From positions 61,084-125,083 of the forward strand of contig JAJDNO010000007.1 of the NCBI GenBank assembly GCA_022340615.1: a stretch of DNA of 64,000 nt, written 5' to 3'. The notes beneath the pieces are model-generated. The model searched no databases. It had not been told where the DNA came from and worked only from the letters and a program-made list of their open reading frames with translations. The stretch comes from Gallionella sp. (lineage in GTDB: Bacteria > Pseudomonadota > Gammaproteobacteria > Burkholderiales > Gallionellaceae). The position numbers were made by a program, and so were the translations under genes. Each line of letters begins with the position of its first letter. Positions within the stretch are counted from its first letter, which is position 1. Shown here piece after piece: positions 1-12,477 of the stretch.

Positions 1-2
1 CA

Positions 3-3868
<3,866 letters not shown>

Positions 3869-3869
<1 letters not shown>

Positions 3870-4204
3870 TGCGTGCGGTCACGCTGATCCTGGTTGCTCT
3901 CCTGCTCTTGCTGCAGTACCCGCTGTGGCTTGGCAAGGGCAGCTGGCTGCAGGTGTGGGATCTGCACCGCCAGGTCGAGGCGCAGCAGCAACTCAACCAG
4001 CAGACCCGGATGCGTAATGCGGTGCTCAATGCCGAGGTGCTTGATCTCAAGCAGGGTACTGCAGCCATCGAAGAGCGTGCGCGCAGCGAACTGGGCATGA
4101 TCAAGCGCAACGAGGTTTTCTATCAGATATTGGATGACCCGAAGCATAAATCTGCAGGCGAGCTAACCGCACAGCCTTCCGCAGCTGCCACCGCCCCACA
4201 TTGA
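3869..4204 (+). CDS. ftsB: Cell division protein FtsB
   Basis: FtsB is a small bitopic divisome protein that joins FtsL and FtsQ and helps activate septal peptidoglycan synthesis. The 111-residue product has one N-terminal membrane segment (about residues 3-21, rich in Leu/Val) and then a Gln/Leu-rich coiled coil (about 30-75) ending in the conserved [19 protein letters not shown] block. A short Ala/Pro-rich tail follows. Its position directly after eno, with overlapping ATG and TGA, is the classic location and supports the call. The role comes from family knowledge; the membrane segment and coiled coil are visible in the sequence. Confidence 0.93.
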
Positions 4205-4275
4205 TCCTTATCTTCCCGTCCGGGCTTGCCGGCATTTGTGCGGCCGGATCTGCTGGTATCCGCGTGGTGAACAGC

Positions 4276-4304
4276 CGGGAAAAGCGGCTTTGCCCGTTAT
4301 TTAT
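4276..4304 (+). terminator. Probable rho-independent terminator after ftsB
   Basis: CGGG (4276-4279) pairs with CCCG (4293-4296), and inside it AAAG pairs with CTTT around a three-base CGG loop with one mismatch. A T-rich TTATTTAT follows. It lies about 70 bases after the ftsB stop and would separate the pyrG-ftsB operon from the riboswitch-controlled gene. Confidence 0.5.
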
Positions 4305-4454
4305 GTAATATATTGATCAGTCAGGATAATATGGTTTATTCGCGATTGTGTATTCCGGCGATCCTTAACCGGCCATCTGAAAACTTACCGTTCATCAGTA
4401 TAAAACAACCGTTGATTACTGCAGTTTTTGACTAATCGGCGGTTATTAAATACT

Positions 4455-4535
4455 CTGCAGTCACTTGGCAAACCTGTTGAAAAGCAGGGACGCAAAATCA
4501 CCGGCCTAAGGGAAACTATGGCGGCGGGACTGCAA
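4455..4535 (+). promoter_or_regulatory. Cyclic di-GMP-I (GEMM) riboswitch aptamer
   Basis: This stretch matches the GEMM/c-di-GMP-I consensus closely. GCAGTC (4457-4462) pairs with GACTGC (4528-4533) to close the fold. CCTGTT (4473-4478) and AGCAGG (4483-4488) form a helix capped by a GAAA tetraloop. GGGACGCAAA follows at 4487-4496. The second arm holds a textbook 11-nt tetraloop receptor, CCTAAG (4505-4510) with TATGG (4517-4521). After the aptamer there is a hairpin AACACG/CGTGTT (4534-4554) and a possible CCATT/AATGG stem (4577-4596) overlapping the ribosome binding site of the gene at 4606. A TTGACT at 4428 is a possible -35, but no good -10 was found. Whether ligand turns the gene on or off cannot be told by eye. 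Confidence 0.88.
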
Positions 4536-4605
4536 CACGGGGAATATTCGTGTTAGTGACCCACCTGCCTCCTGTGCCATTTTGAATGATGAATGGGAGC
4601 GCAAA

Positions 4606-5043
4606 ATGGAAACCTGGATATCTGCTTCGCATTTCACGCGGGCACAGGCAACAATGCTGAAGCTCGGGCTTGGGTTGATGCTGGTCGGATATGCCATTTC
4701 TTCACATGCAGCCCCAGCCGGCTTTGATAATTCCGCCCCCGGTTTCGATGTTATTTCCCTTCCACTTGCCTTTTCAGTGACCGGAGTCGACCAATCTTCC
4801 GGCCTGACTAAAAACGATCAGTTGCCCGGCCGATTTGGTTTCGGTAAATTACCGGACTTGCGCCCTTATTTCGATCTGAAGAAAGTGACCGCATGGGTGG
4901 CCAGCATCCGCTGGCATGTGTCTGAAGAGGACAGCCATCCATCCTTTTCACCGCGGCTGCAGGTGGAATCCAGGAATAATCTGATATCGATCAGGCCGAC
5001 CAGCCACTCGATTACAGTGGAGTGGAGCACTAAGCTGGATTGA
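4606..5043 (+). CDS. Small exported protein under c-di-GMP riboswitch control, function unknown
   Basis: This is a 145-residue protein I do not recognise. It opens with a charged/polar stretch and a hydrophobic segment (about residues 16-34, rich in Leu/Gly) ending in SHAA before PAG, which looks like a Sec signal peptide with cleavage after Ala. The mature part (~110 residues) has no cysteine and is rich in Ser, Pro and beta-favouring residues. I start at ATG 4606 because GGGAG at 4595-4599 sits six bases upstream; the frame is open from a TTG at 4582. The gene lies directly behind the c-di-GMP-I aptamer, so a role in the motile/sessile switch (matrix, adhesion or surface protein) is inferred. 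It is convergent with the P-type ATPase. Confidence 0.75.
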   Translation: METWISASHFTRAQATMLKLGLGLMLVGYAISSHAAPAGFDNSAPGFDVISLPLAFSVTGVDQSSGLTKNDQLPGRFGFGKLPDLRPYFDLKKVTAWVASIRWHVSEEDSHPSFSPRLQVESRNNLISIRPTSHSITVEWSTKLD

Positions 5044-5055
5044 CCGTCCGGGCTT

Positions 5056-7614
5056 TTACGTATCAAGGTTAGATCCAATCACGCGCTTCACCCCGGCGCT
5101 GAGCAACAAAATGCTGAATGCGGCCAGTACTGCGGTAGCCAACAAATGCGGGGCATCTACCGAGAAATGGAACAGTTCACGCAGAACAGGGATATTGAAT
5201 ATCATCGCCAGTCCGGCGGCGCCTCCCAGCACTATCCACCAGAGAGCAGGATTCCCGCCCGACCAGGATCTGCGCCACGACATTCCCAGTGATCGATTGC
5301 TGAACACCAGCGCGATATTGCCGGTGACCATCGCAACGAACACCAGTGCCCGCACGGTATTTTCTTCATAACCCCGCGATATTCCCCACACATAAATGGC
5401 GGCAATCGCCACCAGTGACACGCAACCCTGCAGCAGGCTACCGGCAAGCAATTTTCCGCCGAACAGCGGTTGCTTTGCCTGTCGTGGCGGCCTCTGCATG
5501 ATACCGGCTGCTTCGGGTTCGGCCTCGAAGAAAATCGAGCAGGCCGGGTCAATGATCATCTGCAGGAACATGATGTGCGCGGGCAGCAGCAGCAGCGGTT
5601 CGCCGAGCACCACCGGCAGCAGCGCCATTCCGACGATCGGGATGTGCACCGCCAGCACGTAGCTCATTGCCTTGCGCAGGTTGTCATAGACACGGCGTCC
5701 CAGGCGGATGGTCGCGACCAGCGACGCAAAATCATCGTCCAGCAGCACCAGGCCGGCGGCTTCGCGCGCCACATCGGTACCTCTCTTGCCCATCGCAACT
5801 CCGATATGCGCGGCTTTTAGCGCAGGGGCATCATTCACACCATCACCTGTCATCGCGACGATCTCACCGTTGTCCTTGAAGGCGTCCACCAGGCGCAACT
5901 TCTGTTGCGGCACGATGCGTGCGAATACCTGCACGGTGCGCAGTCTGGCGCGCAAAGCTTCGTCGGAAAGCGTGTCCAGATTGGCACCGGTCAATACCTG
6001 GTCGGCCGGCAGGCCCAGTTCACGCGCGATCGCCTGTGCAGTGCCGGCATGGTCTCCGGTGATCATCACGACACGGATGCTTGCCGCATGGCATTGCGCG
6101 ATGGCTTCAGTGACGTCCGGGCGCAGCGGGTCTTGCAGGCCGAGCAGTCCGACAAAGGAGAACTCGATGTCATGCTGCTGCACCGGCCACTGATGCTCCG
6201 GGTCTTGGCCGGGCCTGAGTTCCGCTCGCGCCACTCCCAGCACGCGCAACCCCAGGGCCGCCATTTCGGCCGCAACTTCAGCAATTGCACCTGCCTCTGT
6301 CACGGGCAGGTGGCAAAGGTCGACAATAGCTTCCGGCGAGCCCTTGGCTGCGACGACATGATGTTCCTTGCCGTCGCCCTGCCAGACATGGGACATCGCA
6401 AGCAGGTCGGGACTCAAGCTGTATTCATGGACCAGTTGCCATGCCTCATGCAGGTGTTCGCTGCCGCTCAGGGTGCGTTGCCCCAATTCGTGCAGTGCGC
6501 GCTCCATCGGGTCGAACGGTTCGCGCTCGCTGGCCAGGATGCCGAACTCCACCAGTTCGTGCCAGGGCTCCGGCAAAGTGCCATTGCGATCCACATTCAG
6601 CATTTGGCCGTTGCTGTACAGCTTGCTGATCACCATGCGATTCTCGGTCAGCGTGCCGGTCTTGTCGGTGCACAGCACGGTGGTAGCTCCCAGCGTTTCG
6701 ATCGCGTCGAGCCGCCGCGTCAGCACATTCCGTTGCGAAATCCGCCAAGCGCCCAGCGCCATGAACACAGACAGGATCACAGGGAATTCTTCAGGGAGGG
6801 ATGCCATCGCCAGGCTGATACCGGCCAGCAACGCGTCCAGCCAGTGGCCGCGTGTAATGCCATAAACCAGCACCAGCAGCATGCAGAGAGCACCGGCGGA
6901 TATCGCCAGACGTCGCACCAGTCCGGCGGTCTGGATACGCAGCGGTGAAATGCCGGAACGCGTGTCATCGAGCGATTTTCCGATCTGCCCGATCGCGCTG
7001 GATTTGCCGGTGGCGGTCACCAGGGCAATGCCGCTGCCCTGCACCAGTATCGTTCCCGCGTACACGAATGGCTGGTCGTCGCCGCCCGGCAGGAGAACAG
7101 TCGAATCCGCGCTGCCCGGTCGTTTCCGAACTGGAACCGATTCGCCGGTCAGCATCGACTCGTCGGCAGACAGGTCGTTGCAGCTCAGCAACACCGCGTC
7201 TGCGGCGACGCGGTCTCCTTCCTTGAGCAGCATCAGGTCGCCCGGCACCACCTCCCGTCCCGCAATGCGCTGCTGCCTGCCGTCGCGTATCACCAACGCA
7301 CGCGGACTGGACAGGTCGCGCAGCGCTTCCAGCACTCGCTGGCTTTTGTGCTGTTGCGACACGGTCATCACGATGATCAGCACCACGAAGAACAGCAGCA
7401 TCAGCGCGTCCTGCGCATCGCCCAGCAACAGGTAAATCGCGCCGGCAAAGACCAGCAACAGGAACATCGGCTCACGCAACGCACCGGCAACGGAGTGCCA
7501 CAGGCGATGCGGTCGGGGCGTATTCAGCTCGTTGTATCCGGATACGGCAAGGCGCTGTTGCGCTTCTGCCGCACTCAACCCGGTAATTGATACTCGTGCT
7601 TTCATCGTGCTCAT
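5056..7614 (-). CDS. Cation-transporting P-type ATPase (P2-like)
   Basis: This inner-membrane ATP-driven cation pump has about 852 residues from the start at 7614 (MSTMKAR...). It has an N-terminal cation-ATPase domain, the actuator TGES motif, the phosphorylated Asp317 in DKTGTLTEN, the hinge TGDGVNDAPALK, and a C-terminal cluster of membrane helices like the Cation_ATPase_C domain. The M4 segment reads LPEEFPVIL rather than the PEGLP of Ca2+ pumps or the PEMLP of MgtA, so the ion is not assigned. The frame stays open upstream to 7809, but that extension lacks family similarity. It is divergent from cytochrome b561, and the 229 bases between them are AT-rich and probably hold both promoters. 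Confidence 0.88.
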   Translation of the reverse strand: MSTMKARVSITGLSAAEAQQRLAVSGYNELNTPRPHRLWHSVAGALREPMFLLLVFAGAIYLLLGDAQDALMLLFFVVLIIVMTVSQQHKSQRVLEALRDLSSPRALVIRDGRQQRIAGREVVPGDLMLLKEGDRVAADAVLLSCNDLSADESMLTGESVPVRKRPGSADSTVLLPGGDDQPFVYAGTILVQGSGIALVTATGKSSAIGQIGKSLDDTRSGISPLRIQTAGLVRRLAISAGALCMLLVLVYGITRGHWLDALLAGISLAMASLPEEFPVILSVFMALGAWRISQRNVLTRRLDAIETLGATTVLCTDKTGTLTENRMVISKLYSNGQMLNVDRNGTLPEPWHELVEFGILASEREPFDPMERALHELGQRTLSGSEHLHEAWQLVHEYSLSPDLLAMSHVWQGDGKEHHVVAAKGSPEAIVDLCHLPVTEAGAIAEVAAEMAALGLRVLGVARAELRPGQDPEHQWPVQQHDIEFSFVGLLGLQDPLRPDVTEAIAQCHAASIRVVMITGDHAGTAQAIARELGLPADQVLTGANLDTLSDEALRARLRTVQVFARIVPQQKLRLVDAFKDNGEIVAMTGDGVNDAPALKAAHIGVAMGKRGTDVAREAAGLVLLDDDFASLVATIRLGRRVYDNLRKAMSYVLAVHIPIVGMALLPVVLGEPLLLLPAHIMFLQMIIDPACSIFFEAEPEAAGIMQRPPRQAKQPLFGGKLLAGSLLQGCVSLVAIAAIYVWGISRGYEENTVRALVFVAMVTGNIALVFSNRSLGMSWRRSWSGGNPALWWIVLGGAAGLAMIFNIPVLRELFHFSVDAPHLLATAVLAAFSILLLSAGVKRVIGSNLDT

Positions 7615-7843
7615 GCCGGCGGACCAGATTCGTTGCGATGATGGAAGCATACCCTGATCGCGATCAAGGAGTAAGCCACAGGAAGTTTTGTCTGGATTGC
7701 GGAACAAAAGTACTGCGCGAGCGGCGCGTTTAGGGTAAATTGCGATCCTTTTATATAAATAATGGAACGGACAGAAACGGATATATCCGCCCTGTTCCAT
7801 GCTAGGCAAATCGACTGGTTACATACAATGGGAGCATGAGGTT

Positions 7844-8374
7844 ATGACGCAATACAGCAAGCGCATGGTGATCGTTCATTGGCTGACTTTGGCATTGTTG
7901 ATCGTTGCCTGGTATCTGGGCGACAGCCTGGGCGACGCGATCGACGAGAGCAAGTCGACCCTGGCCGGATATCTGGTCCATATGGCGGTGGGAGTTTCGA
8001 TACTGGTACTGGTACTGTCGCAACTGTTTTTTCGCCACAGGGACGGCACTCCGCCGATGCTGAAAGACAAACCGGTATTCCTGGCCGCCGCCAAGGGCGT
8101 CCATCACCTGCTGTACACCGTGCTGTTGCTGTTGCCGTTCAGCGGCATCATGACCGTGATTACCAGCACGGCCGGCAAGGCTCTGCTGGCCGGGGATGCT
8201 GGCCTGCTGCCCAAGGCGCATGGCTACCACGGCGTGTTTGCGCATTCCGTGCATGAAGTCCTGGTCAATGTGCTGATCGGGCTGGCGGTGGTGCATCTGC
8301 TCGGCGCGCTGAAACACCAGTTCGTGATGAAAGATGGGTTGATTGAACGCATGAAGCTGCCCAGTAATGACTGA
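7844..8374 (+). CDS. Cytochrome b561 family protein
   Basis: This 176-residue integral membrane di-heme b-type cytochrome belongs to the bacterial CybB/YceJ group, which moves electrons between quinol and periplasmic partners. Four hydrophobic helices are visible. Histidines suited to heme ligation lie in the first helix (IVHWL), the second (LVHMAVG), the third (GVHHLLY) and the last region (HEVLVN, VVHLLG). The start is ATG 7844, with a GAGG a few bases upstream; earlier in-frame starts would add unrelated sequence. It is read away from the P-type ATPase and converges on the GIDE-domain gene. The physiological partner is not evident from the neighbours. Confidence 0.85.
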   Translation: MTQYSKRMVIVHWLTLALLIVAWYLGDSLGDAIDESKSTLAGYLVHMAVGVSILVLVLSQLFFRHRDGTPPMLKDKPVFLAAAKGVHHLLYTVLLLLPFSGIMTVITSTAGKALLAGDAGLLPKAHGYHGVFAHSVHEVLVNVLIGLAVVHLLGALKHQFVMKDGLIERMKLPSND

Positions 8375-8399
8375 TCTGCGCTGACCGAGCGGTTCCGGG

Positions 8400-8416
8400 G
8401 CGGGCCAGCAACCCGC
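8400..8416. terminator. Possible bidirectional hairpin between convergent genes
   Basis: GCGGG (8400-8404) and CCCGC (8412-8416) form a short GC-rich stem between the convergent cytochrome b561 and GIDE-domain genes. The following TCCTTGTCGTT is only weakly T-rich, so this is a tentative terminator. Confidence 0.3.
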
Positions 8417-8427
8417 TCCTTGTCGTT

Positions 8428-9327
8428 CTAGAAACGGGCGGATTGCATTACCCAGCCTATCCCGCCCAGCGCTCCGAAGAAGATCAGCAGATGCACCCAG
8501 CTCCACAACAGGTAGCGACGCGATAGCCTGGCCTGGTCGAGATTGCTGACCAGGAACAACTCCCCGCCACGCGGGCGGCTGATGATGTTGATATCGGCTT
8601 GCGCCTCGGCTTCTCGCCTCATGTTCGCCACTTCGCGCCTGGCGGCAGACCGCGCCAGCATCCATTCCTGCATATCCAGCGTGCCGTTGCCGTCCAGATC
8701 GAAGCGCTTGAGCAATGCCGGCATGTCCTTTTTCCATTCCGCCAGCAGTGCACCTATTTCTTCACGGGTGTCGAATTCCAGGCTGCTGCCACCCTGGGTG
8801 CGGAATTGGCCAATCACGTAAATGCTGTCGTGTTCGATCAGTTTCCACTCGGTATAGCGGTAATCGCCATCGTGCCATTGGTCGCGGTGACGGGTCAGTA
8901 TCTCGGCATTTTCCGGATCGACAACGCACTCACCGGTTTCGTCGCGCAGGATGAAGGTGTCGTAGCTTTCGCCCCGGTCTACGGTCTTCCAATTGCCTTC
9001 CGATTCACGTTGTTCGATGTGATAGCGGCACCACAGGCAGGGCAGCAGGCTGAGCTGCCCGATCACGGGTTCGCCGAACGGGTGGCCGCGTCCGGCAAGT
9101 TCCACATAACCCTGTACGGCAGAGGCGATCTTCGAGGTCGGGGTGTCGCGTATGGTGCGCAGCCTGTTCAGCGCAGACAGCCAGGCCAGTATGCTGATCG
9201 TAGCCATCAGTGACAGCACGAACAGCCAGCCGTTGCGGGACTCCAGCCAGAGTCCGACCAGCAACAGCAGCAGCTGAGCCCCCGAGGTGACCAGGTGAGC
9301 GTAATCGCGGCGCAGCGAGACCAGCAT
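8428..9327 (-). CDS. GIDE-domain membrane protein with an EF-hand
   Basis: This 299-residue membrane protein resembles the GIDE/E3-ligase-like family found near LemA genes in bacteria. Two hydrophobic segments lie near residues 15-55 and another near 275-295. Between them is the GIDE-like region with the LSLLPCLWCRYHIEQRE block (about 91-109) and VDRGESYDTFILRD. Residues 210-221 form a canonical EF-hand loop, with Asp210, Asp212, Asn214, Thr216, Asp218 and Glu221 in the calcium-ligand positions. The gene follows lemA by 16 bases on the same strand, so the two probably form one operon and one membrane complex. Its molecular activity is unknown; ubiquitin ligase function is not implied in bacteria. 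Confidence 0.75.
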   Translation of the reverse strand: MLVSLRRDYAHLVTSGAQLLLLLVGLWLESRNGWLFVLSLMATISILAWLSALNRLRTIRDTPTSKIASAVQGYVELAGRGHPFGEPVIGQLSLLPCLWCRYHIEQRESEGNWKTVDRGESYDTFILRDETGECVVDPENAEILTRHRDQWHDGDYRYTEWKLIEHDSIYVIGQFRTQGGSSLEFDTREEIGALLAEWKKDMPALLKRFDLDGNGTLDMQEWMLARSAARREVANMRREAEAQADINIISRPRGGELFLVSNLDQARLSRRYLLWSWVHLLIFFGALGGIGWVMQSARF

Positions 9328-9343
9328 GATCAGGCGATCGCAA

Positions 9344-9910
9344 TCAGCTGAATAGCGCTTTCATGTCCACATCTGCTTTCTCGCTGGCGCTGAATTCCAG
9401 CAGCGGCTTTTCGCCGAAGTTGAACATGCCGGCGATGATGCTGGCGGGGAAAACTTCGATCTGCACGTTGTTGATGTTCACCGCTTCGTTGTACAGCTCG
9501 CGGCGATCGGCGATGCCGTTCTCCAGCGAGGTGATGCGGTTCTGCAGACGGATGAAATTTTCATTGGCTTTCAGTTCCGGGTAGGCTTCCGCGACCGCAA
9601 AGATGTTGCCCAGGCCGGCGCGCAACGCACCTTCCGCCTGGCCCAGCGCACCGATGTCCTGGCGTTCGCGGGCGGCATGCACCTGGGCACGCGCCGCAAT
9701 CACTTTCTCCAGTGTGGCCTGTTCGAATTGTTTGTATTGTTTGCATACTTCGACCAGCTTGGGCAGTTCGTCGTGACGCTGTTTGAGCAGCACATCAATG
9801 TTGGCCCACGCCTTGGACACGGCGTGCTTGACGCTGACCAGATGGTTGTAAAGACTGATGCTGTAGATCACCAGCACCACGACGACGCCGAAAAATATCA
9901 GCATGCCCAT
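9344..9910 (-). CDS. lemA: LemA family protein
   Basis: This 188-residue protein has one N-terminal membrane segment (about residues 3-18) and a long all-helical body. The family-typical elements are NHLVSVKHAVSKAWANIDVLL, cut here to its core AWANIDVLLKQRHDELPKL, then the YPELKANENF region near residue 120 and LEFSASEKADVDM near the C-terminus. The start ATG follows GGGGGAAAT. LemA proteins are anchored with the bulk predicted outside or at the membrane surface. Their function is unsettled, but they very often pair with GIDE-like or TPM-domain membrane proteins, as here. Confidence 0.92.
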   Translation of the reverse strand: MGMLIFFGVVVVLVIYSISLYNHLVSVKHAVSKAWANIDVLLKQRHDELPKLVEVCKQYKQFEQATLEKVIAARAQVHAARERQDIGALGQAEGALRAGLGNIFAVAEAYPELKANENFIRLQNRITSLENGIADRRELYNEAVNINNVQIEVFPASIIAGMFNFGEKPLLEFSASEKADVDMKALFS

Positions 9911-10093
9911 ATTTCCCCCTTTTACATGAATGAGTCTGTCTGCGGGGAGATTGTGCCACTGATTTGAACGATGGGCGAATTTCCCGCATGTGCGTTTTAT
10001 CGTGGAATTACCGTGTACCGTTCCGTCTTGATTCGCGACACTGATCTTGATACGGTAACCGCTGCGGAACCCGACTGTCTGGCGGGAGATTCA

Positions 10094-10858
10094 ATGAACA
10101 TCGCTGTGCTCGGCTGTTATGGCGGTATCGGCGGCGCGCGGCGCACCACCGCGCTGCTGCTGGACGACGACGTGCTGGTCGACGCCGGCACAGGCGTCGG
10201 CGAACTGGACCTGGACCAGATGGCGCGGGTTGAGCACGTCTTCCTGACCCATTCGCATCTTGATCACTGCGCGTTCATCCCGCTCCTTGCGGATGCGGTG
10301 GCCTTTTTGCGCAAGCGGCCGCTCCTTGTGCATGCGCTGCCGCAAACCATTGCGGCACTCCGGGAAAACCTGCTCAACGGGGTACTGTGGCCGGATTACA
10401 CAGCGCTGCCGACGGCAGAGGTTCCCTATATCCGTTTCGTCCCGGTCGCTCTTGGCGATACCGTGCGGCTGGGCCGCCGGCGCATCACTCCGTTGCCGGC
10501 CCGCCATGCGGTCCCCGCCGTGGGTTACCGGCTGGATAGCGGGGAGGGCAGTTTCGTTTACTCGGGCGACACTACGGACTGCGAAGAATTCTGGGTGGCG
10601 CTGAACCGGATCGATAAGCTGCGCTACCTGATGATCGAAACCACCCTCCTCAACGAAAATGCCGGCGCGGCTGCGCGGTCCGGGCATATGACGGCCGAAT
10701 TGCTGGCGCAGGGTCTGGCTCGACTGCAGCGCCCGGTGCAGTTGCTGATCACCCATATGGAGCCGGGCAGGGAGGATGCAATCTTCGCGGAAGTCTGCGC
10801 CGCCTGTGCAGGCTATCAGCCGGCCAGGCTGGAGCAGGGGCGGCAGTTCGAAGTTTAG
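10094..10858 (+). CDS. Metallo-beta-lactamase-fold hydrolase, probable 3',5'-cyclic-nucleotide phosphodiesterase type
   Basis: This 254-residue enzyme has the metallo-beta-lactamase fold. The zinc motif HSHLDH lies at residues 53-58, followed by a histidine in PARHAVPAVGY, an aspartate in YSGDTTD and a C-terminal histidine in THMEPGRE. Together these give the usual two-metal site. The pattern fits the class of MBL proteins annotated as cAMP/cGMP phosphodiesterases (PdsA/COG5212-like) better than glyoxalase II or RNase Z, but that substrate is an inference. ATG 10094 is chosen because GGGAG sits just upstream and the glycine-rich LGCYGG strand starts the fold. It converges on the spermidine-synthase-like gene, two bases away. 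Confidence 0.65.
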   Translation: MNIAVLGCYGGIGGARRTTALLLDDDVLVDAGTGVGELDLDQMARVEHVFLTHSHLDHCAFIPLLADAVAFLRKRPLLVHALPQTIAALRENLLNGVLWPDYTALPTAEVPYIRFVPVALGDTVRLGRRRITPLPARHAVPAVGYRLDSGEGSFVYSGDTTDCEEFWVALNRIDKLRYLMIETTLLNENAGAAARSGHMTAELLAQGLARLQRPVQLLITHMEPGREDAIFAEVCAACAGYQPARLEQGRQFEV

Positions 10859-10860
10859 GC

Positions 10861-11616
10861 TTACAGTTTCAGCAGGTTGTCCGGGCAAGTCCGGGCGCGC
10901 TCCAGGCGCGCGATGCAGGGCATCAGGTTGAGGCCGGTTTCCTTGCGCAGGGACTGTGCATTTTCCCTCAGCTCATGCAGCGACATTTCGACCGGAAAGC
11001 CTTCGGCTGCCAGCGCGATTGCATTGCCGCTTTCGCACGAGGGAAAAGCCAGCACCCGATCATCGAATGCCGCGGCGATCCGCGAGATGCTGCGGTCCAG
11101 GCGATGATTGCTGGTGAGCAGGTTGACAGACAGGATACCCAGGTTGTCCAGGCGTTTCCGGCAATACTGGTAAAACAGCTCGCTATCGAGCTCGCCCGAG
11201 CTTGCAAACTGGTCATAGCCGTCTACCAGGATCAGGTCGAATTTTCGCTCGCTGAGTCCCACGTATTCCATTCCGTCGCCAATCACGATGCTGATGCGCC
11301 TGGGATCTTCGGGCAGCCTGAAAAACTGCCGAGCGGCTGCGACCACATCCGGTTCGATTTCGATCACGGTCAGATGCGCGAGCGGGAAGTTGCGATAAAG
11401 GAATTTGATCAGCGATGCAGCACCCAGTCCGATCAGCAGCACCTTGCGCGGCCAGCTGCTGTTGTCGCGCAACAGCAGTGCCGCCATCATCTCGCGGGTA
11501 TATTCGAGCTCCAGATTCCATGGCCGCGCAATGCGCATCGCGCCCTGTATCCAGTCCGAGCCGAAGTGCAGATAGCGCACGCCTGCTTCTTCGGAAATGT
11601 CGATGGGTGTTGCCAA
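10861..11616 (-). CDS. Spermidine-synthase-like SAM-dependent protein
   Basis: This 251-residue protein has the Rossmann core of the spermidine synthase superfamily. Motif I is VLLIGLGAASL at about residues 58-68, the acidic residue ending the next strand is in TVIEIEPDVV, and VIGDGMEYV and DLILVDGYD follow. The N-terminal beta domain of true SpeE enzymes is short, and the polyamine-binding residues cannot be confirmed, so I call it spermidine-synthase-like, not SpeE. Translation appears to begin at TTG 11616, immediately after the nnrD stop codon with no gap. That implies coupling, and no good ribosome binding site is visible. Confidence 0.7.
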   Translation of the reverse strand: MATPIDISEEAGVRYLHFGSDWIQGAMRIARPWNLELEYTREMMAALLLRDNSSWPRKVLLIGLGAASLIKFLYRNFPLAHLTVIEIEPDVVAAARQFFRLPEDPRRISIVIGDGMEYVGLSERKFDLILVDGYDQFASSGELDSELFYQYCRKRLDNLGILSVNLLTSNHRLDRSISRIAAAFDDRVLAFPSCESGNAIALAAEGFPVEMSLHELRENAQSLRKETGLNLMPCIARLERARTCPDNLLKL

Positions 11617-12474
11617 CTAGCTGTCCAGCCAGGCATTCAGCAGATAACGCGCCCAGTCGGTCAACTCACTCGCGGTCATGCCGATCCCGGCGTGCTGTTC
11701 AGCCAGCGCATCGCCCGCTGCGCCGTGCAAATGCACGGCAAGCCGGAGCGCATCGTCGGCACTCATTCCCTGCGCGATGAAGGCGGCGATCATCCCGGTC
11801 AGTACGTCGCCCATGCCTGCGCTGCTCATGCCCGGGTTGCCGGTGTCGTTGACGAACAATTTTCCGTCTCGCGTCGCACACAGGCTGCCCGCGCCCTTTA
11901 ACACCACGCTGCACCTGAATTTCTGCGCCATTTCCCGCGCAGCTGTGACGCGATCCGCCTGTATCTGTTGCGTAGTGCAGTCCAATAATCGCGCTGCCTC
12001 ACCCGGGTGCGGAGTGATCACCGTGCCTGGCCTGCGGTCGCGCAGGTCGTCCTGCAGGTCGGCATGCCGGGCGATCAGGTTCAGCGCGTCCGCATCCAGC
12101 ACCAGCGGCATGTTGCGCCGAAGCAACTGGTACAGCAGCTTCTGCGCGATGACCGAGGTGCCCAGGCCGCATCCGGCCGCATACACGTCGACATCGGGCA
12201 GATTCATTGCGGCAGATGCGTCATGCAGCATCAGTTCAGGCTGGATCAAGTCGACAGCCGGCGGGCTGTCGGCCAGCAGTCCTGCATGCACGCAGCCTGC
12301 ACCCAGTTTGAGCGCGGCACGGGCAGCCATCAGCGCTGCGCCTACCATGCCGTTCGCGCCGCCGATGATCGCGACTGTGCCGAACAGGCCTTTATGGCTG
12401 TCGAGCGGGCGCCTGGGGAAGTTTGCAATGACCCGCTTGCGGGTGAGGGCTGTGACGCGTCGGTTCATTTTCAC
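11617..12474 (-). CDS. nnrD: ADP-dependent (S)-NAD(P)H-hydrate dehydratase
   Basis: NnrD repairs damaged nicotinamide cofactors by dehydrating the S form of NAD(P)HX using ADP. The 285-residue protein has the ribokinase-like fold: GLFGTVAIIGGANGMVGAA (residues 30-48), HPGEAARLL, VVLKGAGSL and the ATP-site GNPGMSSAGMGDVLTG near residue 215. The epimerase half (NnrE) found in many fused homologues is absent. The start is GTG 12474 or ATG 12468, with no clear Shine-Dalgarno for either. The gene is divergent from purL and ends flush with the TTG of the next gene. Confidence 0.9.
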   Translation of the reverse strand: MKMNRRVTALTRKRVIANFPRRPLDSHKGLFGTVAIIGGANGMVGAALMAARAALKLGAGCVHAGLLADSPPAVDLIQPELMLHDASAAMNLPDVDVYAAGCGLGTSVIAQKLLYQLLRRNMPLVLDADALNLIARHADLQDDLRDRRPGTVITPHPGEAARLLDCTTQQIQADRVTAAREMAQKFRCSVVLKGAGSLCATRDGKLFVNDTGNPGMSSAGMGDVLTGMIAAFIAQGMSADDALRLAVHLHGAAGDALAEQHAGIGMTASELTDWARYLLNAWLDS

Positions 12475-12477
12475 GAA

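Noticed and set aside
4412..4456. A sigma70 promoter (TTGACT with TACTCT) for the riboswitch
   Set aside because: The -10 matches poorly and the start would fall inside the first aptamer helix, so it is not listed as a promoter.
5905..6948. A 347-codon plus-strand frame within the P-type ATPase
   Set aside because: Antisense to conserved catalytic motifs. His/Gln/Arg-rich and without family resemblance.
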